Part shown: one piece after another, positions 11,815-23,799 of the stretch
Layout of the letters: each line of letters begins with the position of its first letter
How positions within the stretch are numbered: position 1 is the first letter of the stretch
NCBI GenBank assembly: GCA_037043455.1
Contig: JAWPHD010000137.1
Location: 496,001-560,000, forward strand
Reading direction: 5' to 3'
Length of the DNA stretch: 64,000 bases
Origin: Cyrtodaria siliqua
Taxonomy: Eukaryota > Mollusca > Bivalvia > Adapedonta > Hiatellidae
Position numbers and translations under genes: made by a program
Notes under the pieces: model-generated
What the model saw: only the letters and a program-made list of their open reading frames with translations
Databases searched by the model: none
Told to the model about the DNA's origin: nothing

Positions 11815-12700
11815 CACCAGTATGGATACCAAACTGCCCGTTTAATATAAACGCTGGGGCTTTATACTAATGAAACTGTTGTCAGCAACCTATCTAGGTG
11901 CACCACTATAGTGAATAATCTGCCCCTTTAATATAAACACTGTTTCTTTGTAAAAATAACATTGCTGTCAGCAACCTATCTAGGTACACCACTATAGTTA
12001 CTTATCTGCCCCTTTAATATAAACACTGGGGAGTTGTAGTAGTAACACTGTTGCCAGCAACCTACCTGAGTACACTACTATAGTTACAAGTCTGCCCATT
12101 TAATATAAACACTGGGGCTTTGTAGCATTAACACTGCTATCAGAAACCTAGCTGGGTACACACTACTATAGTTAGAAATCTGCCCCTTTAATATAAACAC
12201 TGGGGCTTTGTAATATTAACACTGTTGTCAGCAACCTAGCGTTGTACACTACTATAATTATATATCTTCCCCTTTAATTTAAACACTGGGGTTTGTAGTA
12301 TTACAAACTGCTATCAGCAACCTAGCTGGTTACACTACTATATTTACAAATAGTTAATATAGTTACAGATCTGCCCTTTTAATATAAGCACAGGGGCTTT
12401 GTAGTATTAACACTGCTGTCAGCAACCTATCTAGGTACACCACTATAGTTACTAATCTGTTCCTTTAATATAAACACCGGGACTTTGTATTAGTTACAAT
12501 AATTATAGTAATGGATATGCCCTTTGAATGAAACACTATGACAGTAATTATTAAGACACTGCTATCACAACCTATCTAGGTACATCACTTATGGTTATCA
12601 ATCTGTCCCTTTATAATAGACACTGGGGCTTTGTAGTAATAACACTATTTATCATAATAGATCTGCTCTTTAGCATAAAGCACTCGGGCAGTAATTATTA
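11815..12700 (+). repeat. ~88-bp satellite array
   Basis: About ten units of roughly 88 bp with CTGCCCCTTTAATATAAACA, GGGCTTTGTAGTATTAACAC and GTCAGCAACCTATCTAGGTA. Units start near 11831, 11920, 12009, 12099, 12181, 12268, 12371 and 12458; the last ones decay. No coding content. Confidence 0.9.
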
Positions 12701-13545
12701 ACATACTGTTATCATTATAAATCCCTACTTAATAATTAGTTTTGTTTTAAATTTTAAGAGTTACACTGTGCAACACATCTATCTTGATCCATCTATCTTG
12801 TTCCTTCTTCTTGTCTTTTGTTTTGTCTTTTTTTGACAAAAGGAAAATCCCAAGAAATGTGTAATAACTGTAAAATTATGTTCCCCGCTGTTCACACCTC
12901 CATAGAAATATCCTGTCTTTTCTTTATATATTTAGTGGATAACGCCATTTTTGTTTCACAGTCAACTGTTGAAAAACTCAGCAGAGATGGTATGTGGATC
13001 TTGTATAACATAGTTGATTATGTTAGCATTGTATTTATCTACGTTAAACTGGGTTTTGAAAAAGAAAATTATTTCTTTACAATTATCAATGAAGGCATAT
13101 TAAAGTAAAAAATAAATATTTTGACAATTTTGTAAATGTCAAGATTTAAAGGGACACAAAGCAATCTGGTGTATTTGTAAATAAAATTCTGTTGAAAGAC
13201 CCTCAGATTGCAGAGAGCCCCTTTCATCAAAATTGTATTTTAAATCTTCTTTTGAATATTGTAAAGAAATATAAAAAATAACTCCCCATTTATATAGTTT
13301 CTAATCAAGATACTGTATGCATTTTCTTTTCTTCTAAATATTTTGAAAACTGTTTATATATATTAAATATTATGCATATTACATCTATATCTGTACGGTT
13401 TGTTGAGGGGTGACCTACCCCGACCCTCACAGACCTATTACGGGGTGAATAAATGGATAACCATTAATTTGGTGATCGAAATAAAAAAAAAAAAACATTT
13501 TTTATTTATTTTTTAAAACATATTGTTATCAGAAACCGATCTCAT
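12700..13545. other. AT-rich spacer between satellite blocks
   Basis: A frame of 96 codons at 12818-13108 shows no motif. A GC-richer patch GAGGGGTGACCTACCCCGAC (about 13405) is followed by an A tract at 13481-13495, which could be the tail of an old retrocopy. Confidence 0.4.
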
Positions 13546-13549
13546 TATG

Positions 13550-14030
13550 CAGAACACTAGCAATCTATTTAGGTACACCCCTATGATTGCCAATCTGCCT
13601 CTTTAATATAAACACTGGGGCTTTGTAGGAATAGCACTATTTAAAATAATAGATTTGCCCTTTGGAATAAAGCACTCGGGCAGAATTATTAAGATACTGA
13701 TATCCGCATCCTATCTTATTTCATGTGATGGATACTTATAAAGACTTTTTAAGACGTTGAGACGCTGAGAACTTCACACTGATCTCTACCCATTTAGCAA
13801 TAGCTTTAGGGCTTTGTAACAAAATTAAGTTTTAGAACTGCCCTTAGAATAAAGCACTACAGTACAGCTCTAATTTAATAAAACAATACATCCTTAAAGT
13901 ACTAATGATGTGGTAGCCTCTACTCATATGATTAGTATCAAACATTGTTAATAACGATAATATTGGCCTGCCCCTTTAATATTTACCATTAGGGTTTAGA
14001 GTACTATTGTGTAAGCAAGGCTCTGAGTCT
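13550..14030 (+). repeat. Diverged satellite units
   Basis: One recognisable 88-bp unit (GCCTCTTTAATATAAACACT at 13588) and several decayed ones sharing GAATAAAGCACT and GCCCCTTTAATAT. Confidence 0.65.
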
Positions 14031-14048
14031 CCCCTAGAATATATACAC

Positions 14049-14420
14049 TTATATGTGACTTTCTAGGCTTTTGTTTTTTATATTATATATACATGATCCT
14101 TTATGTGTTTTACTTATATTGCCTATTAATGCTGCCTTGTTTGTTAGAGATTATAAGCTGGCGGGGATATCTTTATTTACACTGTCCCGTTTATTGGGAT
14201 GAAAATTGGGTAAGAGTGAGGTTTGGTGCACCCTAGAACCTGGTATAAACCCCCAGCGGCCTTTTTTGCCACTGACAGTTCCAAGGCGGTAGCCCTTTTG
14301 TCAACCCTTTTGTGTTTGTGATGTCTTATTTTGCCTTTTAAACATCTTTAAAGTTGTTTTTCGTTTCTGTGTGTGTTTGTGGTTGACTGTCGTCCTTTTC
14401 CTGTTCGATTTTTATATCTA
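14049..14420 (+). repeat. Dispersed repeat D, copy 1
   Basis: Shares TTTACTTATATTGCCTATTA, GGTGCACCCTAGAACC, TTCCAAGGCGGTAGCC and CAACCCTTTTGTGTTTGTGA with copies at 21480 and 28960. It lies directly upstream of the polymerase relic. No frame or inverted ends recognised. Confidence 0.7.
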
Positions 14421-14798
14421 CTTATATCGTTAGATGACCATGTATTATATGAAATGTCCATTTAATTTAAAACAGGTCGTATGATGTTTCCTCCAGTCCA
14501 ATGAGAATTTTGTGATCGATGAATCCCTCCTTTTTGAAGTCACTTACGTGGATAAGCCGAACGGTGGGGTTGGAAAACGTTGTAAATACGTAAACGTTGA
14601 AAAGTTCCTGACAGATAAAAGGAGCTTTTTTGCGCTAGTGTCATTGTCACGGGGAAGGCAATATTGGAGAAACACGTGAAGTGGAACAGTATACGTGTTG
14701 GGCGTGGAATGCAATGAGATATGGCCAAATAATTACATAAACAAGCTGGTGTCCAACTGGGAAACTGTGGAATCAAAGAAATAAAAAAAATCCAAGAA

Positions 14799-15572
14799 GT
14801 GCTAATGGATTACCAGATACTCGTAGTGTCCAAGGAACATTTCAACGCTATCATTTATAATGGACCAGAGTCTCCCAGAAAGATATACCTCTACTATCAC
14901 GACCAACATTATGACGTCATTACCAGAATGTCTGTTTTTATTTCAAGAAACTACTTCTGTACACAATGCAATAAAGGATATGACCACAATTGCAACAATG
15001 TATGCCACGCCTGTCGCAAAATACACACGCTGTGTAAAAATGAATGGATACACTGGGATGAATGTAATCGATTTTTCAAAGGCCAAGAATGCTTCGACCT
15101 CCACAGACGTACCACGCCAAAAGAAAACTCTCCTTGTATCATTTATCGGTGTCAAGATTGTGGTAAAACCGTGAACAAGAACATGAGTAAGAAATTTCAT
15201 ACTTGCGGGAACAAATATTGTAACGTCTGCAAAGATTTCTTTGATGAGGATTATTTATGTTACATGTTACCTGAAGAAACAGGCAATGAAGAATCCATGT
15301 CAATAGAAGAGGAATTGGTAGATAAGATCGAAAATGCCAAAACGTACATATTCTTTGATTTTGAATGTACCCAGGACGACCTGTTGGAGTGTGAGAATGG
15401 TTACAGACCTGATGAACATGGGAGGTGTCAACATTGCCATAAGGATACTTGGGGTGCTTATGAACACATGTATGTGTCGTTCAGAAATTATGTACAGTGT
15501 ATATGGATGAGACAACATATTGTGAAACTTGCGAAAAACGCGAACATGTATTCAAGGGGTCCTCTACATTAG
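14799..15572 (+). pseudogene. pPolB relic, Cys-rich and exonuclease I segment
   Basis: This is the longest intact piece (257 codons) of the polymerase relic. It holds paired Cys/His motifs (FCTQCNKGYDHNC, CHACRK, CQDCGK, CNVCKDFF) and the catalytic DFEC of exonuclease motif I. The first ATG is internal: matching sequence continues upstream in another frame. Confidence 0.8.
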
Positions 15573-15920
15573 AAGCTTTCTGCGAATGGTTGTTCTCAAA
15601 AGAAAGTTATGAAGCTACTGTTCTGTGTCACAACTTCCAAGGGTACTACTCTTAGCCGATCCTACACTACCTGTACAAGAATGCCATAGTACCAACCGTT
15701 GTACACAATGGGGCAAAAATCATGAGTCTGACAGTGCCATCGTGTATGATCAAGATGATCGATTCCATCAATTTCCTACCCATGGCGCTCGCTAAATTAC
15801 CGGCTATGTTTGGTTTCGATGAATTAAAGAAAGGTTACTTCCCGCATTTAGTCAACCGGAAAGAAAACAACTGCGGTATTGGGCTGTTTACCAGATATCA
15901 AGTAACACAACCACGACGCC

Positions 15921-16412
15921 ATGAAACCGGTTGATAGAGAAGAATTTTTAAAATGGCACGAGGAACACAAAAACAAACCCTTTTGTCTCCAGACAGAATT
16001 ATTGGATTACTGTAAATCTGATGTAGACATTTTGAGACGTTGTTGCCTACAATTCCGAGAGGACTTTATGAATAGCACATGTATTGATGCCTACGAACGA
16101 TGCTTTACTATAGCCTCCGCTTGTAATTTGGTGTTCAGGACCAACTTCCTGAAACCGGAAACAATAGCGCATCATGGCTATAAACCGGAACAGAGACAAT
16201 CAGTTAAAGCCCTACAATGGATAAACTACCTTTCTCACAGTAAAGGATATAGAATCCAACATGCTAGAAATGGCGGAGAGAAAACTATAGGACCGTACCT
16301 GATGGATGGATATTACGAAACTGAAGAAAGAGAAAAGGTGGTGCAAGAATTCCACGGTGATTCTGGCACGGCAACCCATCAAAATATTCTCGTTCTACTG
16401 GTAATCCAGTGA
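15921..16412 (+). pseudogene. pPolB relic, exonuclease III segment
   Basis: An open piece of 163 codons carrying YCKSDVDILRRCC, the third exonuclease motif, followed by the segment that leads towards the polymerase palm. It overlaps the preceding piece, which ends in another frame at 15934. Confidence 0.8.
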
Positions 16413-17172
16413 ATCAAATGACCATGGGAGATCTGTACGACAAGATATTAGAATAGAAAAAGTACCTGGACAACCATGGATACACATATGAGTACATTTG
16501 GGAGTCAGATTTCGATAAACAAGTCAAAGAAGATTCCAGAATGGAGTCTCCAATTGAACCTCGTGATGCGATTTATGGAGGCCGTACAGAAGCGTACAAC
16601 ATGTATAAAGAAGCTACGGGCGACGAAAAAATTGATTACCACGACGTGTCGTCACTCTACCCGTACGTGAACAAAACGGGTAAAAATCCCATAGGTCATC
16701 CTGAGAATATTACATAAGACTTCTAAGACGTTGCTCAATACGAGGTTATCATCAAATGTAAAGTAGTACCACCACGAGATCTCTTTCACTCCGTCTTGCC
16801 TTGCAGAATGGCAAACTTTTATTTCATCTCTGTAACACGTGCGCTCAGACAAATGACTTCATACGGATGAAGAACGGTCTTTTGTAGGAACACGGATGAC
16901 AGGCGAATTAAAAAATGCCTTTAATATAGGATACAAGTACAGAAAATATTCGAATGTTGATGAAATGTTGTTGAAATATCCCAATACGATCATGTCACCA
17001 AGAAAGGAGGTCTCTTTACGGAGTATGTCAACACCTTCTTAAAACTAAAACAGGAGGCAAGTGGGTGGCCAAAATGGTGTAAAACGGACGAAGGCAAACT
17101 GAAATACATTGACCTGTATTATCAAAAAGAAGTAATCGTCTAGACTACCAAAACATCCGAAAGAATCCTGCT

Positions 17173-17544
17173 TTGAAAGATTTAGCCAAACTCAAGCTCA
17201 ATTCTTTCTGGGGAAAATTTGGACAGAGGTCCAACATTTCTCAAGTGGAATTGATTGAGGATCCTTCCGTTTACATCGACAAACTAACTTCTAGTCAGGA
17301 AGAAGTTACTCCTGAGAACTTTGTTTCTGACGAGCTTGTACGTTGGAGATATAAGGATACTTTTATAGACACTTACTCGAAAATCAACGTGATTATTGCC
17401 GCCTACACTACCGGCCAAGCTCGTTTGAAATTATATTCTTATCTAGAGAATCTAGGTCTTAAAGCCCTGTACCCTGATACGGATTCCGTGATAATCGGAA
17501 AAAAAACCATGGCGAATGGAAAGCGGTGCTCGGCGATTATCTAG
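17173..17544 (+). pseudogene. pPolB relic, palm segment with motifs B and C
   Basis: 123 codons covering KLNSFWGKFGQR and YPDTDSVI, the template-binding and catalytic metal-binding motifs, both with intact key residues. A frameshift after the second motif ends it. Confidence 0.82.
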
Positions 17545-17899
17545 GTGATCTTACGGACGATGTGTACCTGACAATCGTATACAAACATGTGTCACTGGTG
17601 GACCAAAAAACTACTCTTACAAGTTAGATAAATCGGACGATAGTGGGAAACGTACACATTGTAAAGTACGCGGTATAACATTGAACCACAAAAACCTATT
17701 ACATATTAATTTTGTGGTTATGAAACATATTGTGAAACTTGAACCAAAAGGGAAAGTGAGTGTAGTGGATTCAAACAAAACCACGAGAGACAGAGACAAC
17801 GCTAAATTAATGCCTGTAACACAAAACAGGGACTATGGACTCGCGTTTGATGAAAGAGTTATTGGTGAAAATGTTATATCCTATCACTACGGGTTTTAG

Positions 17900-19900
17900 A
17901 TTTTAGTATATAATTGTATAATATATATTGTTATATATAATGTGTAATCTGTGTTTTAATATGTATGATGTTATTAAATTATGTAAAATAAAAATTTGTA
18001 CTGAAAACTGTGATTTAGTTTTTCGTGATACATACTCTACATCGTATATTAAACAACGCTAAATAAAAATACCAGACGTTTGATTTTGACTGACATAACT
18101 AAACTAGTAAATACGAATAGTACTAGTATAAGGATGAAATAACCTCTGCTTTATATATCACAGAGAACGTGCCTATTCTTGTCTCTGATTTATATATCAT
18201 AGAGAACGTGCCTATTCTTGTTTCGTTAACTAGCAAAAACAAAATGAGTCACTACGTGTTCAATCTTGTTCAATCTTGTTTTACATTTCATAGCAGACAC
18301 TTGTTGTTTAATCGTATAATTGATCGTTAAACACCTGATCGTTTCCAATAATATGGTCATAATAAAAATCAATTTCAGTAATGGTCATACAGATACATCA
18401 TGAAACGCTATTATATCGGTTCAAAGTAAACAGTTAATGTTACTTCATGCATGGACACAATACAATAGCACACAATTTTAATAGGAATCACTGCTGAACA
18501 TTGATTCCAATAAAATCAATTATACCTCGTGTTGGAATCCCGATAAAAACCAAATTATACTTCGTGTTGGAATTCCCGATCTTCACCGTATACCCATGAA
18601 AGATTCGTAAATATGTCATGCCGTTAACGTACAACCGGAAATTGTCAAGCTGTTATAAATGTTAGCGGACGGCCATCGAGATTGCCTTTGTACGGTGTGA
18701 TCTATACACATATGTTGGTGTGGTCTATACACACCTGTTCTTCGACTGGCTCTGATCATTTTGTCATGTTTCAAGTGACCGACAAAGACAACAAAACATA
18801 AATAAATATAAACATGATGTAAAACATAGTATGCCGCATTACCTTCACCGTTATATATTAAACCACGCTCTCGGGTTGCGTTTTTTGTGATATTTAAGTC
18901 ATATACGTCGTGAAGGCAATTTATTAACGACATACAATCATTCCTAATATATAGTTGAAATAGTAAGTAAAGTATTGAGAAAAATCTTACCGATAATGTT
19001 AGCCGTATGCGGCTTGTACGCCACACGGAAACTACCATTGGCACCTAAAATGACCAGAAATGTACAAATAAATCGCATACACAGTATAAACCGTCAAGTA
19101 TTATGAGCGCACAAAAAATTACAAATGTACAAGTGCACGAGATCTCTTTTCATGCTGCTAGTGTACGAGATCATTTTCGAAATTCCATAATTAATTTCAC
19201 TATAGCACATGTGGTAGATGACATTTATGTTTATAAGGCAAAGTTGCGGGACTAGAACTGATGCAAATGAGTATATTTTAAGACAAAAATCATGAAAACT
19301 TCTTCATTCCAGTGTACGAGACCGACTCAAAAAATTACATTTCGGAAATGGTGGCGGATTAAACAAAACATTTATAGAACATTCATCTACAATCAAAGTT
19401 ATGGAATAAAGTGCAGAAAATTCCGCATACTTTGGGCTATATTACATGAAAATGCGTAAAGCAATAAAGAAATGTTTTTTTCCGTCTGTTGCGCCATTTT
19501 TAAACTACGTTATCCCCACCCCTGTATAAGCTCTACACCGAAACATGTTCCAGACAGTGACACAGGTTATAAACATGTAGGAATTGTGAATTCATGGACA
19601 AAGGGGAGTAACTGGATACTTAAAAGTTTTCCACATTATAACGAACTACAAGGAACTATGGACAAAGCAAAATAATCGGATAATAAAGTGTACCGGCGAC
19701 AAACTCCTCCTTCCCGAACAACATACACCGGAACTGTTCAGCTAATTACTCAATATTTTATTATTTTAAAAGTCTGACACAAATGAGTTGTTCATGGTTC
19801 AAGATGTTTTCCGTTTGAAATTAGTATTTCTGATACAAATGAGTTTCTTTATTGGCTCAAAGGTCCGTTTTGAAATTAGTACACTTGTGTTATATTGTGT
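17900..19900. other. Gene-poor AT-rich stretch
   Basis: Contains a 38-bp tandem duplication (TATATATCACAGAGAACGTG at 18150 and 18188) and a ~45-bp duplication (CGTGTTGGAATYCCCGAT near 18530 and 18565). On the minus strand 18991-19044 is a 54-bp open segment between TCATTTTAG and GTAAGA (ANGSFRVAYKPHTANI), a possible but unproven exon. The 142-codon minus frame at 19044-18616 has no recognised domain. Confidence 0.4.
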
Positions 19901-19911
19901 GACCAACGCTT

Positions 19912-20092
19912 TGTCTGTTTGTTTGTTTGTTTGTTTGTTTGTATGGTGTTTTACGTCGTTTTCAACACATGTAAGGTTATATATGACGGTCGATTTTTTG
20001 TGGTGGAGGCAGACCACCCACTTTTCCTGGGTAGAACCAGTACTGTGCACCTCCCGCCATCCGTAATAATCGACATTTCCTTACTTAGGTAA
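19912..20092 (-). mobile_element. SINE family B, 5'-truncated copy with (TTTG)n tail
   Basis: Minus-strand copy of the SINE at 25764 without its tRNA head: GGTGTTTTACGTCGTTTTCA, GACGGTCGATTTTTTGTGGT and GGGTAGAACCAGTACTG. The tail end is continuous with about seven TTTG units (19912-19942), the simple-repeat tail of the element. Confidence 0.75.
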
Positions 20093-20244
20093 GCTAAGCA
20101 TGCTTTTTGTATAGGCTTTATAAGGCTGGTATAAGACATTATAATTATAATTCATATGAAAGACCAATATTACAATTGCAATTATAATTTTGACCTCATA
20201 TGTGTACATAACAGCTTCGTTGAGGTTTATGTTATGGATTATAA

Positions 20245-21094
20245 AATTATATTTAATGTTGTTTAACGGCTCATTAACACAGTATAGGTTATTTAGAGCC
20301 GCCCCGGAGAGAGGGTAAGGATACATCAATCTCTACCCAGAGTGAAAATGCAACATTTCTTGATTGCACCTATATGTTTCTGAATTAACTTTCTCTGAAA
20401 TGCTTAAATTACAAAAGGAAACAATTTTTCGGCTTGTACAGTAAATTATGCTCAGAATTATATTGCGGTAGAATAAAGGTTGTACTTTGGCATATCACTC
20501 CGCCGTCAAAACATTCATAATACGCACCATCGAATCGTTACCATAGTGTTAAAGTACAGTATTTTGCTTACCAGCTTTTTCCAGTATCATATAGCTCTTA
20601 AACATTTAAATTAAATTATTAACTTAAAATATGTATCAAAATGTAGAAACTAAGTCGTGTTTCTTTCGACTGTTTACGTGTCAATCAGGAGCCGATAGTT
20701 GGTGGTGTCACGGTGTTGAAGTTATGTTCACCATTATGATATTTCAGCTATGGTCATGTGACAAATTATCATGTGATCGCAGGCTACTTTATTAGACGTT
20801 GACAGAGGTCAATGTAATGACCTCTGGGAGAGATTGAGGATACATAGGAAGGATACATAGGAATCCGGGAACTGTGCCCTACTCTTATTATCGAATAGAT
20901 TCCTACGGTTCTTTAACGTGCTCGGAAGATAGACCGATACACGGGACCGCCCGGTTTACGTCCCCATCCGACGGACGAGGCTAAGGGAAAGTGTCTTGCC
21001 CATGAACACACCGACAAAACTCAGTGGCACCACGGAGGATTGAACCCGGGGCCTCCGGTTACAACCGGTTACGACTGCGCCACGCCAGCCCTCT
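20245..21094 (-). mobile_element. tRNA-derived SINE (family A) split by an insertion
   Basis: The 3' part (20245-20326, minus strand sense) and the body with tRNA-like head (20846-21094) match the intact SINE at 50060. On the minus strand the head contains GGCGCAGTCG and the B box GGTTCAATCC. The A-box area is damaged (a segment reads AACCGGTTACGACTG). Transcription would be by RNA polymerase III from the head. Confidence 0.75.
20327..20836. mobile_element. DNA transposon with 9-bp target duplication, inside a SINE
   Basis: A 510-bp insert with short inverted ends (CAATCTCTACCCAGAG and CTCTGGGAGAGATTG) is flanked by the 9-bp direct repeat AGGATACAT (20318-20326 and 20837-20845). It separates the two parts of a SINE whose uninterrupted copy is at 50060-50380. 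A 9-bp duplication suits Mutator-like elements. It has no coding capacity. Confidence 0.75.
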
Positions 21095-21479
21095 AATGAT
21101 GGTATTAAAAGAACAAGGTGTAATTTATTAAATGTTTCCAATTTAAGCTGGGCTATTTGTAGAAAAGACAGCTAGACGCCGGTGTAAGGAAAAAAATCGA
21201 CCCCCATAAAAAAATGGCCCCTCGGTCAATTTGCTATTTTGTTAAATGACTGGCCCCCTGTCATAATTTGTTCTGTCGAGGAATGACTGTCGTCGAAAAA
21301 GCCAGTAATATTACAACCCCCTCACATGTAAAAATATGACCCCTGTAAAACATTGACTCCTAGCAAATCTTATCTGCTTTACTTAAAAAAACAGCCAACC
21401 TTTAGGTATCCTACAGTTTATATATGAATGGTTCAAGAAAAAAACTTTTCGCGGTTTGCTATATTCCAGGGTTAGACAT

Positions 21480-21850
21480 GTCGGTACCGGAGTCATTTGT
21501 GTTTTACTTATGTTGCCTATTGATGCTGCCTTGTTGGTTAGAGATTAGATCATGGCGGGGATTTCTTTATTTACACTGTCCTGTTTTAATGGGATGACAG
21601 TAGGGTAAGTGTGAGGTTTGGTGCACCCTAGAACCGGTTTAAACCCCCAGTGGCCTACTTTGCCACTGACCGTTCCAAGGCGGTAGCCCTGTTGTCAACC
21701 CTTTTGTGTTTGTGATGGCGTTTACATTTATTATTACTTTTGCCTTCTTGTTTGTCTGTTTGCGTGTTTGTTTCTGTGTTTTGTGGTTGACTGTCCTCCT
21801 TGAATGCTACTTTCCCTGTCCGATCTTTTTATATATATTTCTTTCTTCTT
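21480..21850 (+). repeat. Dispersed repeat D, copy 2
   Basis: The most complete copy: it begins near TTTGTGTTTTACTTATGTTG and ends near GATCTTTTTATATATATTTC. It lies inside the inverted-repeat segment. Confidence 0.7.
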
Positions 21851-21999
21851 GCAGTATCTTGACCAATCACGCTGAACCGAGAATTCGTTTTGAACATATG
21901 AAAAAATGAATGACTCCGGTGCCGACATGTCTAACCCTGAGGTTTCGTTACACCCCAATTAGTGATAGACAAGTTTTACTTTTGTTTTTTATCGCCCAA

Positions 22000-22480
22000 C
22001 GAAGTCGGAGGATATAGTTTTGGCGTTTTCCGCACGTTCGTCCATCCGTGCTTTCGTCACTTACAATTTTCGTATCTGCTGTATAACTCTTACATGCATG
22101 GACAGATAAATTGGCACATATACTCATCTCATCAAGATGACGTGCAGAGCCCAACACCCGGATCTGTATCATGCTACCATCAAGGTCATGAAGGTCATCA
22201 TAAAGGTCATATACTTCTTAGATGCATATAATAATGTCCATTTCGCGTCCGCACAATAACTTTTCCAAGCATGGAGGGATTTTGAAATAAATTGGCACAA
22301 ATACCCATCTCATCGCGACGACGTGCAGAACCCAACACCCGGGTCTGTATCTTCAAGGTATTTTGTGTTCTCTCTCCATAACGCTCATGTTTGCAGAGAT
22401 TTTGTAAGGAATTGACACAAATACTGAACCCATCAAGACATGCATGGAGACAACCAGGCCCCACACCCCCTCCTCAAAAA
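22000..22480. repeat. Two related ~180-bp units
   Basis: CTCATCAAGATGACGTGCAG and CTCATCGCGACGACGTGCAG (about 22128 and 22309), each followed by CCAACACCCGG and TCTGTAT, mark two copies of a repeat. A third partial unit follows near 22420. Confidence 0.6.
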
Positions 22481-22984
22481 AATAGAAAAATATTTATTTA
22501 CTATATTTTATTATTTTATTAATCCAACAGAGATACAGCTTTGGCGTTGTCCGAATAGCAAATAATGGATATTTCTTTTTTGAAGAAACAGACTACAATG
22601 TTCGTCTAGTATTCTCATATGCATTGTTATAAGGAAATCATATATATATGAAAAGATATACTCGTCAAATTAAAATGGATAGGACAATATATCTTCTTTA
22701 TATTTATGATGTCTTTAGGAATTCAAGACGTTTTCGTTTGTTGATGAAGTGGATAAGAAGACTAGTTTTGTAATAATAAATGACCGAGATTTGAAACAAT
22801 GTAACTGGTAAAACGATTTTCCCGAATTTACTTTGATTATTTCTTTTGAGAGCGTTAAATCCTGGGAAAGTAATACTAATTCGTACGCACGGGATAATGA
22901 TTCGTGTGCACGAAATAATTCATACGCACGAAATAGCGAATCGTGGCCACGAGGTAATTAGACAATCGGTGACCTAAACGCCAT

Positions 22985-23745
22985 ATGTGGTAATGAAACC
23001 CTCTCCCCATTGAGCATTCATACCTCCTCCCCATTGAGTATTGATACTAGTACCCTACGTTATTCATACCTCTTCACATTGAGTATTGATATCCCCTCCC
23101 GTTTGAGTAGTTATACACCCTTATAAAGGAGTATGGATATCCCTTCTCGATTAAGTATTGATACCCCCTCCCGACTGAGTTTTGATACCCCTCCCGATTG
23201 AGTATTGATACCCCTTCCTCACTGAGTATTGATACCCCCTCACGACTGAGTATTTAATAAACCCTCCCCACTAAGTATGGATACACCCCCCCCCCCTCTC
23301 GAATAAGTATTGATACCACCTCCCGTCCTCGCTATTGAGTATTGATACTAATTCCACATTCAGTATCGATGAGATCGATGAGTATCGAAACACCCTCCCA
23401 ATTGAGTTTTGATAACCCTCCCCTTTGAGTATTGATACCCGTCGCTATTGAGTATTGATACCTAGCGCTATTGAGTTTTGATAACACTCTCCATCGAGTA
23501 TTGATACCCCTTCGATACTCAATGTGGAGGGGTATTTGTATCAATATTCTATGGAGAGGTATTATAGATACTCAATATGGATGTGGGTATCAATACTAAA
23601 TGGGGAGGTTATCAGTACTCAATGGGGAGGGGTTATCAATTCAAATACTCAATCGAGGGGTATCCATACTCAGATGGGAGTTTTTATAGCTTCTAGATGT
23701 GGAGGGCATATCGATAGTCAATGAGGAGCGGTATCACTACCATAG
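22985..23745. repeat. ~23-bp minisatellite that inverts midway
   Basis: To about 23515 the unit reads TGAGTATTGATACCCCCTCC; beyond it the complement is found (GGAGGGGTATCAATACTCAA). GTGCACGAAAT-like motifs flank both sides (22900-22955 and 23758-23795, the latter inverted), so the whole is a large imperfect palindrome. Confidence 0.85.
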
Positions 23746-23799
23746 GTGGCAAATTATCTCGTGTGCACTAACTAATATTATCTCGAGTGCATGAAATAT

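Larger units (their letters stand above)
14495..17899 (+). pseudogene. Protein-primed family B DNA polymerase (Polinton-like), broken
   Basis: A plus-strand coding region with many frameshifts encodes a protein-primed type B polymerase. In order: upstream domain from about 14495 (EVTYVDKPNGG), Cys-rich segment near 14960-15250, exonuclease motif I FFDFECTQDD (15352), motif II HNFQGY (15630), motif III YCKSDVDIL (16009), polymerase motif A DVSSLYPYVN (16641), motif B KLNSFWGKFGQR (17194) and motif C YPDTDS (17470). The C-terminus near 17835-17899 matches the family's usual ending. Such enzymes copy Polinton/Maverick elements and related linear genomes. Integrase, ATPase, protease and capsid genes are not seen nearby, so this is an isolated relic. 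Frames change around 14780, 15570-15720, 15920, 16412-16460, 16860 and 17530, with internal stops; it is not functional. Confidence 0.85.

Noticed and set aside
18616..19044. 142-codon minus-strand frame
   Set aside because: No recognisable domain; composition looks like translated AT-rich DNA, and a better splice-bounded segment inside it uses another frame.
22985..23745. CRISPR-like array
   Set aside because: Units are contiguous without unique spacers and the host is eukaryotic; it is a minisatellite.
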